From Spirochaetota bacterium (GTDB taxonomy: Bacteria > Spirochaetota > UBA4802 > UBA5368), in NCBI GenBank assembly GCA_035477215.1, contig DATIKU010000030.1, positions 86,299 to 150,298 of the forward strand: a stretch of DNA of 64,000 nucleotides, in the 5' to 3' direction. The notes under the pieces are model-generated. The model saw nothing but the letters and a program-made list of their open reading frames with translations, was not told where the DNA came from and did not search any database. The translations under genes were made by a program, and so were the position numbers. The stretch's first letter is position 1; the number at the start of each line of letters is the position of its first letter. Of this stretch, positions 36,437-45,787 are shown one piece after another.

Positions 36437-36523
36437 GTGTCGACAAAAGAAATGCAGGATGAGAAAGTTGGAAAACTGGTGGAAGACCGGCTGATATCGA
36501 AAACCTTTGTGACGGTCGCGTAA
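36437..36523 (+). CDS. Possible 28-aa small protein between dsrP and the second dsrM
   Basis: A GTG-start frame begins MSTKEMQDEKVGKLVEDRL and ends FVTVA. It has GGAG about 9 nt upstream and starts 20 bp after the dsrP stop. It is charged and soluble. No homology is recognised; it could be a leader or a degraded gene. Confidence 0.3.
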   Translation: MSTKEMQDEKVGKLVEDRLISKTFVTVA

Positions 36524-36607
36524 TCGCTTATTAAGGCGGGGGTTTTATGGATTTTTACCGTTGCCAGAGGTATTTTTGTTGATACGATTATAATCAAGGA
36601 GGGACCT

Positions 36608-37534
36608 GTGTCTGCTCTTGTTTTGATGATATGCACATACGCGGCGGTCGTGATTTTTATCGGCGTTGTCGCTTACCGAACAATTAAAATAGCCAGAATG
36701 CCCGTCCATCTGCGGTGGGAACTCGCACCTGTCCCGCACGAAAAGGGAAAGAGTGCATATGGCGGTTCGTATCTCGAGGAATATGAATGGTGGACAAAGG
36801 AGCGCGAGAGCTCGATAATCAACGAAATGGTCTACATGGCGAAGGAGATATTCCTCCTGAAAGGAGTATGGGCGAACAACCGGGGATTATGGCCGTTCAC
36901 GTTTTTATTTCATAACGGGATATACCTGCTCGCGGCGGCCGTTGGATTCGTTTTCATCAGCGCGGTCCTTTTAACGTTTGCATCCGCCGTCGCCGTGCTC
37001 GATTTTACACTTGCTCTTGTATCGATCTTTGTTATCGGCGGTTACCTGACGGGAACCGTCGGATCGTCCGGACTGCTCGTCAAGAGATTTGTCGATCCCG
37101 ACCTCAAACCGTTCAACAGTACGTCGACCTATCTTAACCTTGTGTTGATGGGCCTCCTGTTCGGAAGCGGACTGTTTGCCTTCTTCGCGACCGGTGATTA
37201 TGCTCTCGAATTGAGCTATTTTGCGCGATCCGTCATTACTCTTTCGCCGCAGTCATACGTCGCCATTCCGGTAGGACTACATATAATCATCGCATTGATT
37301 TTTTTAACCTACCTTCCGTTTACCAGTATGATTCACTTTGTCGCCAAATACTTCACCTATCACGAGGTCCGATGGAACGACCGACCCCAGAGCGTGACGA
37401 TGACCCGGAAGCTGAACGCCCAGCTGCAGCAACCCATGAGCTGGTCTGCGCCCCACGTGAAGAGCGACGGAAAGAAGAACTGGGTGGACGCGGCAACCGA
37501 GGAGATGAAAGATGAAAAAAAGCCTGAAAATTAG
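36608..37534 (+). CDS. Second DsrM-like (NarI/TmcC-type) membrane subunit
   Basis: This 308-aa protein starts at GTG 36608 after AAGGAGGGACC. It has five to six membrane segments, with possible heme-ligating histidines in FHNGIYLLAA, GLHIIIALIF and SMIHFVAKYFTYHE. It differs clearly from dsrM at 31478, so it is an ancient paralog rather than a recent copy. Its last 23 bp overlap the DsrK-like gene. It probably forms a two-subunit quinol:disulfide module with that gene, comparable to DsrMK or TmcBC/HmcEF pairs. Confidence 0.8.
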   Translation: MSALVLMICTYAAVVIFIGVVAYRTIKIARMPVHLRWELAPVPHEKGKSAYGGSYLEEYEWWTKERESSIINEMVYMAKEIFLLKGVWANNRGLWPFTFLFHNGIYLLAAAVGFVFISAVLLTFASAVAVLDFTLALVSIFVIGGYLTGTVGSSGLLVKRFVDPDLKPFNSTSTYLNLVLMGLLFGSGLFAFFATGDYALELSYFARSVITLSPQSYVAIPVGLHIIIALIFLTYLPFTSMIHFVAKYFTYHEVRWNDRPQSVTMTRKLNAQLQQPMSWSAPHVKSDGKKNWVDAATEEMKDEKKPEN

Positions 37535-39119
37535 GGATATCTCCCTTAACGGGGATGTGCCTGTTACCGAGTTGAAAATAGACGAGATGCTTCCGCTTCC
37601 CCCCCCCTATGATAAAATAGAGGAGCAGCCGGGATGGAAGCAGGTTACCGAGGAGCAGAAAGGACGCATCGTTTGCAACCTCGACGGTGTTGTGGGCCTG
37701 AGTCTTCAGAAGCCCGGGAATACCGAGGAAGAGAAGAAATACGTGGACCTCTTCGTTATGGGGCTGCAGAAGCTCTTGAGCAGGGAAAACAACTGGACGT
37801 TTCTGCAGCCGCTCATACTGTCGCTCGAATACTGCGCGAAATGCCAGACCTGCAGCGATTCGTGCCCGGTTTACGAGGAAAGCGGCAAAAACGACCTGTA
37901 CCGTCCCACCTATCGTTCGGAGGTATTTCGACGCCTGGCGAACAAGTACCTGAAACCCGGGGGGAAACTCCTGGCAAAACTGAACAATGAGGACATCGAA
38001 CTTACCTGGACTACGATAAGTCGTCTGTACGAGCTGGCATACCGCTGCACCATGTGCCGCCGATGCGCACAGGCGTGCCCCATGGGCGTCGATAACGGCC
38101 TCATCACACACGAGCTTCGCAAGCTCTTCAGCCAGGAACTGGGCTGGGCGCCGCGCGAGCTCCACGAAAAGGGAACGATGCTTCAGCTCAAGGTGGGCTC
38201 TTCGACCGGGATGAGCCCTAAGGTTGTCAGGGACAATATCGAGTTCATCGACGAGGACATGACCGAACTTACCGGGTTCGACGTGGTCACGCCGTGGGAT
38301 CGGGAAGGCGCGGACGTGCTGCTTATGCACAACGCAGGCGAGATCCTCTCATGGCCGGAAAACCCCGCCGCATTTACGATTCTCCTCAATGCGGCCGGCA
38401 TAAGCTGGACGCTGGCGTCCAGCGACCCCGCCTACGACGGCGTCAATTACGGGCTCTTCTATGACGATATACAGCTGGCCCGCATAGCACTCAGGCACGC
38501 CGAGGTATCGAAAAAACTCAAAGTCAAAAAAATAGTCATGGGCGAATGCGGGCACCAGCACAAGGCCCTCATGACCATCGCGGACCGTATCCTCCTGGGG
38601 GACATGAACGTCCCGAGGGAAAGTTCCATGACTTTTCTGGAAGAGCTCGTCTTCAGCGGCAAAATCAAATTCGATCCGTCGAAGAACGATTTTCCGGTCA
38701 CCCTGCACGATCCATGCAATATCGTCCGCAACCTTGGCATCGTCGAGCCACAGAGGAGGATTCTGCGCTACCTCTGCCCGAAATTCAGGGAGATGACCCC
38801 GCACGGTGTCGACAATTACTGCTGCGGCGGCGGCAGCGGTTTTGCGGTAATGTCGCAGAACAATTTCAAGGACTGGAGAGTCGCCGTCAGCGGCAGGAAG
38901 AAGTTCAAGCAGATACTCGCCGCCTTCGCGGACGAGCCCGGCCCGGAAGTGAAAAAATATGTATGCGCCCCGTGTTCCAACTGCAAGGGTCAGATTCGGG
39001 ATATTCTCGATTATTATGACGCGCAACGGAAGTCCGGCATCATCTACGGAGGACTTGTCGAGCTCATCGTCAACGCAATGGCGGACCTGAAGGAGTCGTT
39101 TATAAAGTGGGAACATTAA
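37512..39119 (+). CDS. Second DsrK/HdrD-like Fe-S protein
   Basis: The protein is 535 aa. The 4Fe-4S motifs are CAKCQTCSDSC near 113 and CTMCRRCAQAC near 180. The CCG site is complete: GECGHQHKA near 340, HDPCNIVRNLG near 395, YCCGGGSG near 430 (34 residues after the DPC cysteine) and CAPCSNCKGQI near 480. Unlike dsrK above, the last motif keeps CxxC as in HdrD/HdrB. Its substrate disulfide may therefore differ from that of the first DsrK. GGAG lies 7 nt before the ATG, inside the overlapping membrane-subunit gene. Confidence 0.85.
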   Translation: MKKSLKIRDISLNGDVPVTELKIDEMLPLPPPYDKIEEQPGWKQVTEEQKGRIVCNLDGVVGLSLQKPGNTEEEKKYVDLFVMGLQKLLSRENNWTFLQPLILSLEYCAKCQTCSDSCPVYEESGKNDLYRPTYRSEVFRRLANKYLKPGGKLLAKLNNEDIELTWTTISRLYELAYRCTMCRRCAQACPMGVDNGLITHELRKLFSQELGWAPRELHEKGTMLQLKVGSSTGMSPKVVRDNIEFIDEDMTELTGFDVVTPWDREGADVLLMHNAGEILSWPENPAAFTILLNAAGISWTLASSDPAYDGVNYGLFYDDIQLARIALRHAEVSKKLKVKKIVMGECGHQHKALMTIADRILLGDMNVPRESSMTFLEELVFSGKIKFDPSKNDFPVTLHDPCNIVRNLGIVEPQRRILRYLCPKFREMTPHGVDNYCCGGGSGFAVMSQNNFKDWRVAVSGRKKFKQILAAFADEPGPEVKKYVCAPCSNCKGQIRDILDYYDAQRKSGIIYGGLVELIVNAMADLKESFIKWEH

Positions 39120-39130
39120 TGCGTTTAAAG

Positions 39131-39151
39131 AAGGCCCCTGTGGGTCCTTTT
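39131..39151 (+). terminator. Terminator of the dsr block
   Basis: AAGGCCC-CTGT-GGGTCCTTTT forms a stem with one mismatch and a short T run, 11 bp after the stop. Confidence 0.55.
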
Positions 39152-39369
39152 GATCAAAGATACTGCATCACGCATATACGGGGTATTTTTCTGTTGAAAT
39201 TATGGTGTCTCTATGAAATCAATCCGTACACATTCTTCAATAAGCTTGGTTTTTTCTCTTGGGTATAGATTTTCACTGAGAGACCGGGGGAAGAAAATGC
39301 CATACTTCCCGTGTAACGCAGCAATAATAAAATGACATCTTTAAAGCCATTAATGACGATTAATCAGTG

Positions 39370-42051
39370 ATGGCGAAATCGTCAAAAACCTCGCTGCAAA
39401 ACGGTGATATTTTCCGCCTTGTCGTCGAAAAGGCGCGCGACGTCATTGTCGTCATTCAGGATGGAATCATCCGGTTCGTGAATCCAGCCATCGGCGACCT
39501 CGCCGGTTACGGCGTTGATGAATGCCTTAAAAGGCCGTTCATCGAGTTTGTTCATCCCGAAGACAGGGATAAAGATTACGACGGCATACCCGAGGGGACT
39601 GCGGATAATGCCTCCTCGCGGCAGTACTCATTCAGGCTTATCGCTAAAAACGGTTCCATTCTCCACGTAGAGGCCCATATTGTCGATATCGAATGGGAGG
39701 GGCATCCGGCCACTTCAAGCTTTATCCGGGATATTACGGAGCGCCACAGGATGGAATCTACCCTGGTCGAGAGTGAACGGCGTTTCCGACTTTTCGCCAA
39801 AAACCTTCCGGAGGTCGTATTCGAGACCGATCCAAACGGAATTCTGACCTACGTTAACGAGCGTGCTTATAGACTTTTCGGTTACAGTGAGGATGATTTT
39901 AAGAAAGGATTCAACATATTAAGTGCTGTCGTTGTATGGGAACATCCGCAGTTGATTGCCAATATCCAAAAGATTATAAACGGCCTTAAATCGGAAGCTT
40001 CTGAATACACGCTTGTTTGCAGGGATGGAAGAACGTTCCCGGCGCTCGTCCACTCGAACAGAAAAATGAAGGATGGTATATTCGCAGGATTAAGAGGCAT
40101 AATCATCGATATTTCACAGAGAAAGGAAGCGGAGCAAAGGCTTGCTGAAAGAGAGAAGCTTCATCGGCTCATCACCGATACGGTCCGTGACGCGATACGT
40201 ATTCTCGACCTTGCGACGATGCGTTATATTTACGCCAATCCCTATGCCATTGAACTCTTCGGCTCGCCTGAAGATGACTATGTCGGGTCGGCCTTCGGCG
40301 TCCATCTTGATGATGAGTCCCGCGAGGGTTTGTTGAAAATGATTGAGGAAGAACTCCTCAATGACGCCCGGAGAGATCCAGCCCGTACCGTTACCTTTGA
40401 ACTGGTCGAAACTCTTTCGTCGTCGGATAAAACTATCTGGACCGAGAACAGGGCTACATTTGTCCGAGATTCAACCGGAAGGCCCTCTGCAATACTTACG
40501 ATAACAAGGGACATTACGGCCCGCAAGGAGGCCGAAATTGCGCTTCGGGAGAGTGAAGAGCTGTTCAGAATGATGACAGAAGAGGGCTCGGACCTGATTT
40601 TAATCCTCGAGAAGTCCGGAACGATCATCTATCAGAGTCCATCCGTCGAAAGAATACTTGGTTACGGTACCGAAGGCATGATCGGCAAAGATGTTAGCGA
40701 GTTTATTCATCCCGGGGACCTGAGGAAGTTTGTTGCGGCATATTCCGAGTTTCTACGAAATCCCTCGGGCATACCTTCCGTCGAAATGAGGGTCAAGCAT
40801 CGGGACGCGTCCTGGCGAACCCTTGAAATCAAGGCCAAAGAGATAACACGTCATCATACCCTAAAGGGACTTATCGTCAACTGCAGGGACATAACCGACC
40901 GCCGTCGCATCGAAGAAGAGCTTCACAGGGCGCAGAAGCTCGAATCGCTGGGACTGCTTGCCGGCGGTATCGCGCATGACTTCAATAACATACTCACTTC
41001 AATAATCGGGAATATCGCGCTTTCCAAGATGGATATCGACGCCGAATCGGAGATATTCGAATCCCTGTCGGATGCCGAAAAGGCCTCCTATAGAGCAAAA
41101 GACCTCACCCTTCAGCTCCTTACCTTTTCCCGCGGTGGCGCTCCGATTAAAAAGACCACTTCGCTGATCGAGCTTATCCGGGAGACCGTAACTTTTACGC
41201 TCAGGGGAGCCGCGGTACAATACGACCTCTCCATTGCGGACGACCTGTGGCTTGTCGATGTGGACGAGGGGCAGATCAGCCAAGTCATCAACAATCTCCT
41301 TATAAATGCATTGCAGGCCATGGGGGGTGACGGTAAAATTGAAATCACGGCCCAAAACAGGGTAATCGGCCCGATAGAGAAAAGGCGATATCCGTTTTCA
41401 ACGGGGTGCTATGTTGTCATCGCCATACGCGATTACGGCCCCGGTATACCCGAGGAACTGCTGCAGAAAATATTCGATCCATATTTTACCACGAAAAAAG
41501 ACGGCAGCGGCCTCGGTCTCTCGACCGTATATTCCATAATCAAAAATCATTCGGGCTACGTGGATGTGGGCTCTCAATTGGGACGGGGGGCGACGTTTAC
41601 CCTGTTTTTTCCCGCATCCGTCGGCAAATCCTGTGAAATCGAAAGCGTTCCCGTTGTGTCGGGTCTCGGCCAGAGGAAAATCCTCTTAATGGACGACGAT
41701 ACCCAGGTACTCAGGGTTACCGAAAAACTCCTGTCGCGACTGGGGTACCGGGTACACTGTTCGCGGGACGGCGCACAGGCATTTGAATATTTTACGCATG
41801 CCATGGACGTGGGCGACCCGTTTGACCTCGTGATACTCGACCTTACCATCCAGGGAGGATTGGGCGGCAAGGCGACAATGGAAGCGATTCGCCAGCTCGA
41901 CCAGAACGTCAGGGCGATTGTGTCCAGCGGCTACTCGGATAATCCGGTGATGGCTGAATATAAAAAATACGGCTTCAATGCCGTTGTTAAAAAACCGTTT
42001 CAAGTCGATGAACTGAGCCAGATCATTCATAACCTTGTGCAGAAACAGTAA
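39370..42051 (+). CDS. PAS-repeat hybrid histidine kinase
   Basis: The protein is about 893 aa. Four PAS domains occupy roughly 10-510, with PAC-like ends (SFIRDITERHRMESTL, GIIIDISQRKEAEQ, LTITRDITARKEAE, VNCRDITDRRRIEEEL). HisKA has GGIAHDFNNILTSIIGN, phospho-acceptor His about 536. HATPase has N box NNLLINALQAMGG, DYGPGIPEE and DGSGLGLSTV. A C-terminal receiver follows with Asp near 824 (LVILDLT) and Lys in VVKKPF. There are no membrane segments, so it is a cytoplasmic sensor. The start is GTG 39367 or ATG 39370, without a clear ribosome site. No partner regulator is adjacent. Confidence 0.93.
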   Translation: MAKSSKTSLQNGDIFRLVVEKARDVIVVIQDGIIRFVNPAIGDLAGYGVDECLKRPFIEFVHPEDRDKDYDGIPEGTADNASSRQYSFRLIAKNGSILHVEAHIVDIEWEGHPATSSFIRDITERHRMESTLVESERRFRLFAKNLPEVVFETDPNGILTYVNERAYRLFGYSEDDFKKGFNILSAVVVWEHPQLIANIQKIINGLKSEASEYTLVCRDGRTFPALVHSNRKMKDGIFAGLRGIIIDISQRKEAEQRLAEREKLHRLITDTVRDAIRILDLATMRYIYANPYAIELFGSPEDDYVGSAFGVHLDDESREGLLKMIEEELLNDARRDPARTVTFELVETLSSSDKTIWTENRATFVRDSTGRPSAILTITRDITARKEAEIALRESEELFRMMTEEGSDLILILEKSGTIIYQSPSVERILGYGTEGMIGKDVSEFIHPGDLRKFVAAYSEFLRNPSGIPSVEMRVKHRDASWRTLEIKAKEITRHHTLKGLIVNCRDITDRRRIEEELHRAQKLESLGLLAGGIAHDFNNILTSIIGNIALSKMDIDAESEIFESLSDAEKASYRAKDLTLQLLTFSRGGAPIKKTTSLIELIRETVTFTLRGAAVQYDLSIADDLWLVDVDEGQISQVINNLLINALQAMGGDGKIEITAQNRVIGPIEKRRYPFSTGCYVVIAIRDYGPGIPEELLQKIFDPYFTTKKDGSGLGLSTVYSIIKNHSGYVDVGSQLGRGATFTLFFPASVGKSCEIESVPVVSGLGQRKILLMDDDTQVLRVTEKLLSRLGYRVHCSRDGAQAFEYFTHAMDVGDPFDLVILDLTIQGGLGGKATMEAIRQLDQNVRAIVSSGYSDNPVMAEYKKYGFNAVVKKPFQVDELSQIIHNLVQKQ

Positions 42052-42303
42052 TCCCACTGCCCTTTCGGTATAAAAAGTAAAGCCCGGTCCGTTTGCTAAG
42101 AACATTGAATTTTAGAATTATATTAATTTAGCATTCTTTAAAAATTTATTGCTCTAATGGAATATTTCCGCTATATTATTAAGGTAACAATTGTTTTATG
42201 GATTTTTCACAATTGTATCTGAAAATACAATATGTTAATCGTCCGAAGGTGCAAGATTCTGCTTGGCGACAAATTAAACTACAAATGAAAAAATGAGGCT
42301 CAA
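42052..42303. other. AT-rich intergenic region
   Basis: About 250 bp, distinctly AT-rich, with two copies of the self-complementary ACAATTGT (near 42187 and 42210). No gene or clear promoter could be fixed. Confidence 0.4.
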
Positions 42304-42633
42304 ATGAAGAATATAGTAAAAACAAACAGTATCAGGGTAAGAAAGCCTGTTAAAGACGGCACCGTTCAGAAGATAGAATCGACGCTCGGAATGGTATTGG
42401 GAGTTGATCATGTGAAGGCCAGCGAGAAGGGCAACCGGGTAGTTATTAAATACAATTTAAAATTTATCAACTACCGTGGACTGGAGAAAAAACTGGAGGA
42501 CCTGGGCTGTAAACCGGTGACCGGTTTATTTTCGTCGATCCGGAGAGGATTTATCAATTTTACCGAGAAAACGGAAATCGAAAGTCTTGAAATAGATCTT
42601 CACAGGAATCATCTGGACCGCATCGGGCATTGA
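42304..42633 (+). CDS. Small HMA-like (heavy-metal-associated fold) protein without CxxC
   Basis: This 109-aa protein has the pattern VQKIESTLGMVLGVDHVKASEKGNRVVIKYNLKFINYRGLEKKLEDLGC, which follows the beta-alpha-beta-beta-alpha-beta layout of HMA domains (GVxxVxV, then VxIxY, then LxxxLEDLGY). The metal-binding GMxCxxC is missing. A role in metal binding is therefore doubtful. The gene is AT-richer than its neighbours. Confidence 0.55.
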   Translation: MKNIVKTNSIRVRKPVKDGTVQKIESTLGMVLGVDHVKASEKGNRVVIKYNLKFINYRGLEKKLEDLGCKPVTGLFSSIRRGFINFTEKTEIESLEIDLHRNHLDRIGH

Positions 42634-42713
42634 AGCGGAGCGTTGAATGCGATATGCCTGTTCGATGGAACCCGGCGGTGACTTGAATTTTTATCAGAAG
42701 ACTTTCTAAATAC

Positions 42714-42745
42714 GCACAAAACGGACCTTCCGGTCCGTTTTGTGC
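42714..42745. terminator. Strong bidirectional terminator
   Basis: GCACAAAACGGACC and GGTCCGTTTTGTGC form a perfect 14-bp stem with loop TTCC, serving the convergent genes ending at 42633 and 42768. Confidence 0.85.
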
Positions 42746-42767
42746 TGAAGTTATACCGCCCTCTTAA

Positions 42768-42950
42768 TCAGTGTTCTTCCATCTGACTCGCGGCCGGCGG
42801 ATAGATACCTTTTTTACGCCGGTAGACGGCGATTCCAAAGCGTATGCATCCCGTAATCATCACCCATACGCAAATGATGGAAGCTATGTAGAAGGTGTGA
42901 TGAACCGCGAGCGGGTACTCCCTGATAAGATCGAGTATGAACTTGTCCAT
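42768..42950 (-). CDS. Small single-pass membrane protein
   Basis: This protein has 60 aa from ATG 42950, with AAGGAG 6 nt upstream. One membrane segment (FYIASIICVWVMITGCIRFGIAV) is followed by RRKKG, giving an N-out/C-in orientation. Function unknown. Confidence 0.6.
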   Translation of the reverse strand: MDKFILDLIREYPLAVHHTFYIASIICVWVMITGCIRFGIAVYRRKKGIYPPAASQMEEH

Positions 42951-43215
42951 CCCGTGCTCCTTAATGTGTGTTGATCCCCTGATACGGCACCATAATGACT
43001 GCATGGCGCCGGTCGGCATAAAACCAATACATGATATCCAGTCCGTTTATTAATAATCACGCTCATTTCTGTCAACCGTAAAATTGCTGTTTTTATGGTG
43101 TACATTTCGCACTTTGTGTATGCTATTGCTTGAGGGAGACGGCAGTATACCTTCCTTGCCGCCCGACATTTATAAATTGAGAATTTTGCCCTAAATTAAT
43201 GACAGGGAAGGCATG

Positions 43216-44580
43216 TTACACCCTTCCCAACTCCTGCGCGAACCGTGGCAGGGAACCGTCTTTGCCGGAGTGGCAGATAAGGTGGAGTGATTCGCGCGCC
43301 CTGGTCAGCGCCACGTACAGCAGGCGCCTCTCTTCTTCAATTTCGGAACCGGGATCGGGAATAATCGCGTCGGCAATACCCGCCAGAATGACCGTGTCGA
43401 ACTCCAGTCCCTTGGATGAGTGAATGGTCATAAGTGCCAGGTTTTCGAGTACGGTTGATGGAAGCATTTTTTCAAGATGCATGGCAATATGCCTTCCCTG
43501 CCAGTTGTTACGGTACAGAATGACCGTGCTTTCGCTTCCGCCCTCTGAATTTGATAATATGGACGTTATTATACTGTTTTCCTGATCGCGGGTGTTAACA
43601 ACATGCCGGTAAACAGCCCCTCCGCGTCCTTTGAACGATCGTAACCGTTTGTTGGTCCTGTATTTATTTCTTTTTATAAATCTGTTGGAAAGTTCAACGA
43701 TCTCATGCCGCGATCTGTAGTTTACCGTCAATCTGTGTATTTCAGCCTCCGGAAAATAACGGCGCATAGATACTATATATTCTATCCTGCTGTCTCTAAA
43801 CCCGTAAATTGACTGCCAGTCGTCGCCGACAACGAAAAGATTTGCGTCTTTTTCCGGCAGCAGATGTCTGAGCAGTTTAAAATTTTCCGGTGAAGTGTCC
43901 TGAAATTCATCAACCAGTATATATCGGTATCGGTCGCGGACGGCCTGTACGAGCGATTCGTACTTATCGAGAAGCAAAATGGCGTGGCTAATCATGTCCT
44001 GGAAATCCATGCAGCCGCGACGTATCTTTGTACGACGAAACACGTTCCTCGCAGAGCGGATCTTCTCCAAAAGGCCGTGTTCTGCAAGTCTTGCGATACC
44101 TTTGCCGTCTATCCTGTCCAGATCATCAATCAGACGAGAGACCACTTCGGCCGGAATGCCGAGAAAATCATCTATATTCGAGAGCACAATATCTCTAATC
44201 ATTCCGCCCCTGTCCGATTCATCGAGTATCGACGGAAAAGTGTCATACCCGATCAGAGGCATAAAGATATCGGAATGTGATCTGAGCAATGAAAGACTGA
44301 AGGAATGGAAGGTTTCCGCCGGGAGTCCGAGCGCCGATGCACCTATTTCTTCCTGCACCCTGTTACGAATTTCTTCGGCGGCCTTCCTGCTGAAAGTGAG
44401 AACCAGAATGTTTTCGGGAGGGATTTTATCGCGTGAAATAATTGCCGTAAGCTTGGCGATGAGGGTTTTGGTTTTGCCCGTCCCCGCCCCGGCGATAACC
44501 AGCGTAACGCCTCCGTCGGAGCGCGAAGCTTTCATCTGTTCACGACTCAGTCTGGCCATAAATTTGTCGAACCCTGGCAT
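43216..44580 (-). CDS. Short UvrD/PcrA-type SF1 helicase lacking domain 2B
   Basis: The protein is 454 aa, against about 650-720 aa for UvrD/PcrA. SF1A motifs are intact: AGAGTGKT (I), LTFSRKAAEEIRNR (Ia), VDEFQDTS (II), GDDWQSIYGFR (III), VNYRSR (IV), IHSSKGLEFDTVILAG (V) and EERRLLYVALTRARESLHL (VI). Only about 30 residues separate the ILYRNNWQ segment from motif V, where 2B is normally inserted, so 2B is missing. A 3'-5' DNA translocase is expected; its cellular role is uncertain. Independent of the neighbouring genes. Confidence 0.88.
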   Translation of the reverse strand: MPGFDKFMARLSREQMKASRSDGGVTLVIAGAGTGKTKTLIAKLTAIISRDKIPPENILVLTFSRKAAEEIRNRVQEEIGASALGLPAETFHSFSLSLLRSHSDIFMPLIGYDTFPSILDESDRGGMIRDIVLSNIDDFLGIPAEVVSRLIDDLDRIDGKGIARLAEHGLLEKIRSARNVFRRTKIRRGCMDFQDMISHAILLLDKYESLVQAVRDRYRYILVDEFQDTSPENFKLLRHLLPEKDANLFVVGDDWQSIYGFRDSRIEYIVSMRRYFPEAEIHRLTVNYRSRHEIVELSNRFIKRNKYRTNKRLRSFKGRGGAVYRHVVNTRDQENSIITSILSNSEGGSESTVILYRNNWQGRHIAMHLEKMLPSTVLENLALMTIHSSKGLEFDTVILAGIADAIIPDPGSEIEEERRLLYVALTRARESLHLICHSGKDGSLPRFAQELGRV

Positions 44581-44646
44581 GAAAGAATCGGCGTTATGTG
44601 AGTGCCTGTAATTAATACGATTAAGAGTGGGGAAAAGTTAAAACTT

Positions 44647-45219
44647 TTAGGATGAAGTTTTCCGGAGAGAATTAATTTTTCTTTCCATGCTCGAATATAC
44701 GCATCCGCAGTAGTCCTGCCTGTAAAAGCCGTTTGTCCGGGAAATCTCCACGGACTTTCGGTATCCGTCGTTTTTCTTAAAGTCGGCTTCGAAAAATTCT
44801 ATACCGTACCGACGCTTCAGGCTTCTTCCCGTCTCGTTAAGCATCGCCGCGTCTTTGTGCGGACTCACGGACATGACCGTTGCAACGGCATCGAAGGAAT
44901 TGTCGCGTGCGTACCGAAAGCACTCCTCAAGCCTGTAACGAAAGCAAAACATACAGCGCACCGAGCGCTCGCCTTCAAATCGATGCACTTTAACCGCCGA
45001 AGTCCACTTGCGGGGGTCGTACAGGCCGACAACAAGCGGAAAGCCTCTTTTGACCGAATAGTCTTCAAGCTCGGACAGGCGTTTCGAGTATTCCTTGAAG
45101 GGCGATATGTTTGGATTGTAAAAATATGCGGTTATGTTAAAGTCCTTACCAAGAACCCCGATAACATGGGCCGCGCATGGGGCGCAACAGGCGTGGAGGA
45201 GCAGCGTATCTTTTTTCAC
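44647..45219 (-). CDS. queH: Epoxyqueuosine reductase QueH
   Basis: This 190-aa protein shows HACCAPCAAHV near 9-17, RSVRCMFCFRYRLEECF near 80, SVSPHKD near 113, and FYRQDYCGCVYS near 165. These are the conserved cysteine pairs and motif of QueH (formerly DUF208), which binds an Fe-S cluster and reduces epoxyqueuosine in the last step of queuosine tRNA modification. It follows the 45240 gene by about 20 bp. Confidence 0.93.
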   Translation of the reverse strand: MKKDTLLLHACCAPCAAHVIGVLGKDFNITAYFYNPNISPFKEYSKRLSELEDYSVKRGFPLVVGLYDPRKWTSAVKVHRFEGERSVRCMFCFRYRLEECFRYARDNSFDAVATVMSVSPHKDAAMLNETGRSLKRRYGIEFFEADFKKNDGYRKSVEISRTNGFYRQDYCGCVYSSMERKINSLRKTSS

Positions 45220-45239
45220 GGCGTTGCCGCGCGGGGACT

Positions 45240-45602
45240 TTATTTAAGGTATTTTTTTATAAACTTGTTAAGCTTCTTTGCGTTTTGAGGATTAACCCTG
45301 CCGTCCAGCCATAACAACAGGTTGGTACTGACGCCGTTGACCGAGTCGTACTCATGATGCACAATATAATTGGCCGTGTCATATTTTATCTTTTCAAAAA
45401 TTTCCTCGGCAAGATTGAGATTTTCGGCGTATGGACCGAGCATCTCGCATATTTTGATTATTATCTCATGCTTGTTGATTTCCCTTAATTCGTTTCTACA
45501 AGATTCCGTAAAATAACCCTTGCAGAGGCTTACGTTATCAATAAAGCTTTCCGCCACCGCATATCCACGATTGTCAGCTATTGCCTTGTCTTTGGTGTTC
45601 AT
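45240..45602 (-). CDS. Hypothetical protein upstream of queH
   Basis: This protein has 120 aa from ATG 45602 (GAGGA 7 nt upstream). It is mostly helical, with a conserved-looking region ITDNVSLCKGYF-like (ESFIDNVSLCKGYFTESCRNELREINKHEII) and a basic C-terminus NAKKLNKFIKKYLK. No domain is recognised. It is likely co-transcribed with queH. Confidence 0.55.
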   Translation of the reverse strand: MNTKDKAIADNRGYAVAESFIDNVSLCKGYFTESCRNELREINKHEIIIKICEMLGPYAENLNLAEEIFEKIKYDTANYIVHHEYDSVNGVSTNLLLWLDGRVNPQNAKKLNKFIKKYLK

Positions 45603-45787
45603 CCGCGTTCCTCGCCCATTTTCCAGGTTTAAGCCGGTAAGCACGACAAATTAACTTCATTAATATATCCCCCGCGTGCCGAATTGTCAACAAATTTGAG
45701 TTATTATTAACCCGATCAGACAACATTAATCGCTTTGCATATCGGGCGGTATGGTATATGCTCCTTGCAACAAAACGGAGGTTCCAC

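Noticed and set aside
36608-39119. Second pair as part of a Tmc or Hmc complex
   Set aside because: No multiheme cytochrome c3-like or other accessory subunits are adjacent, so I describe it only as a DsrMK-like pair. This remains possible.
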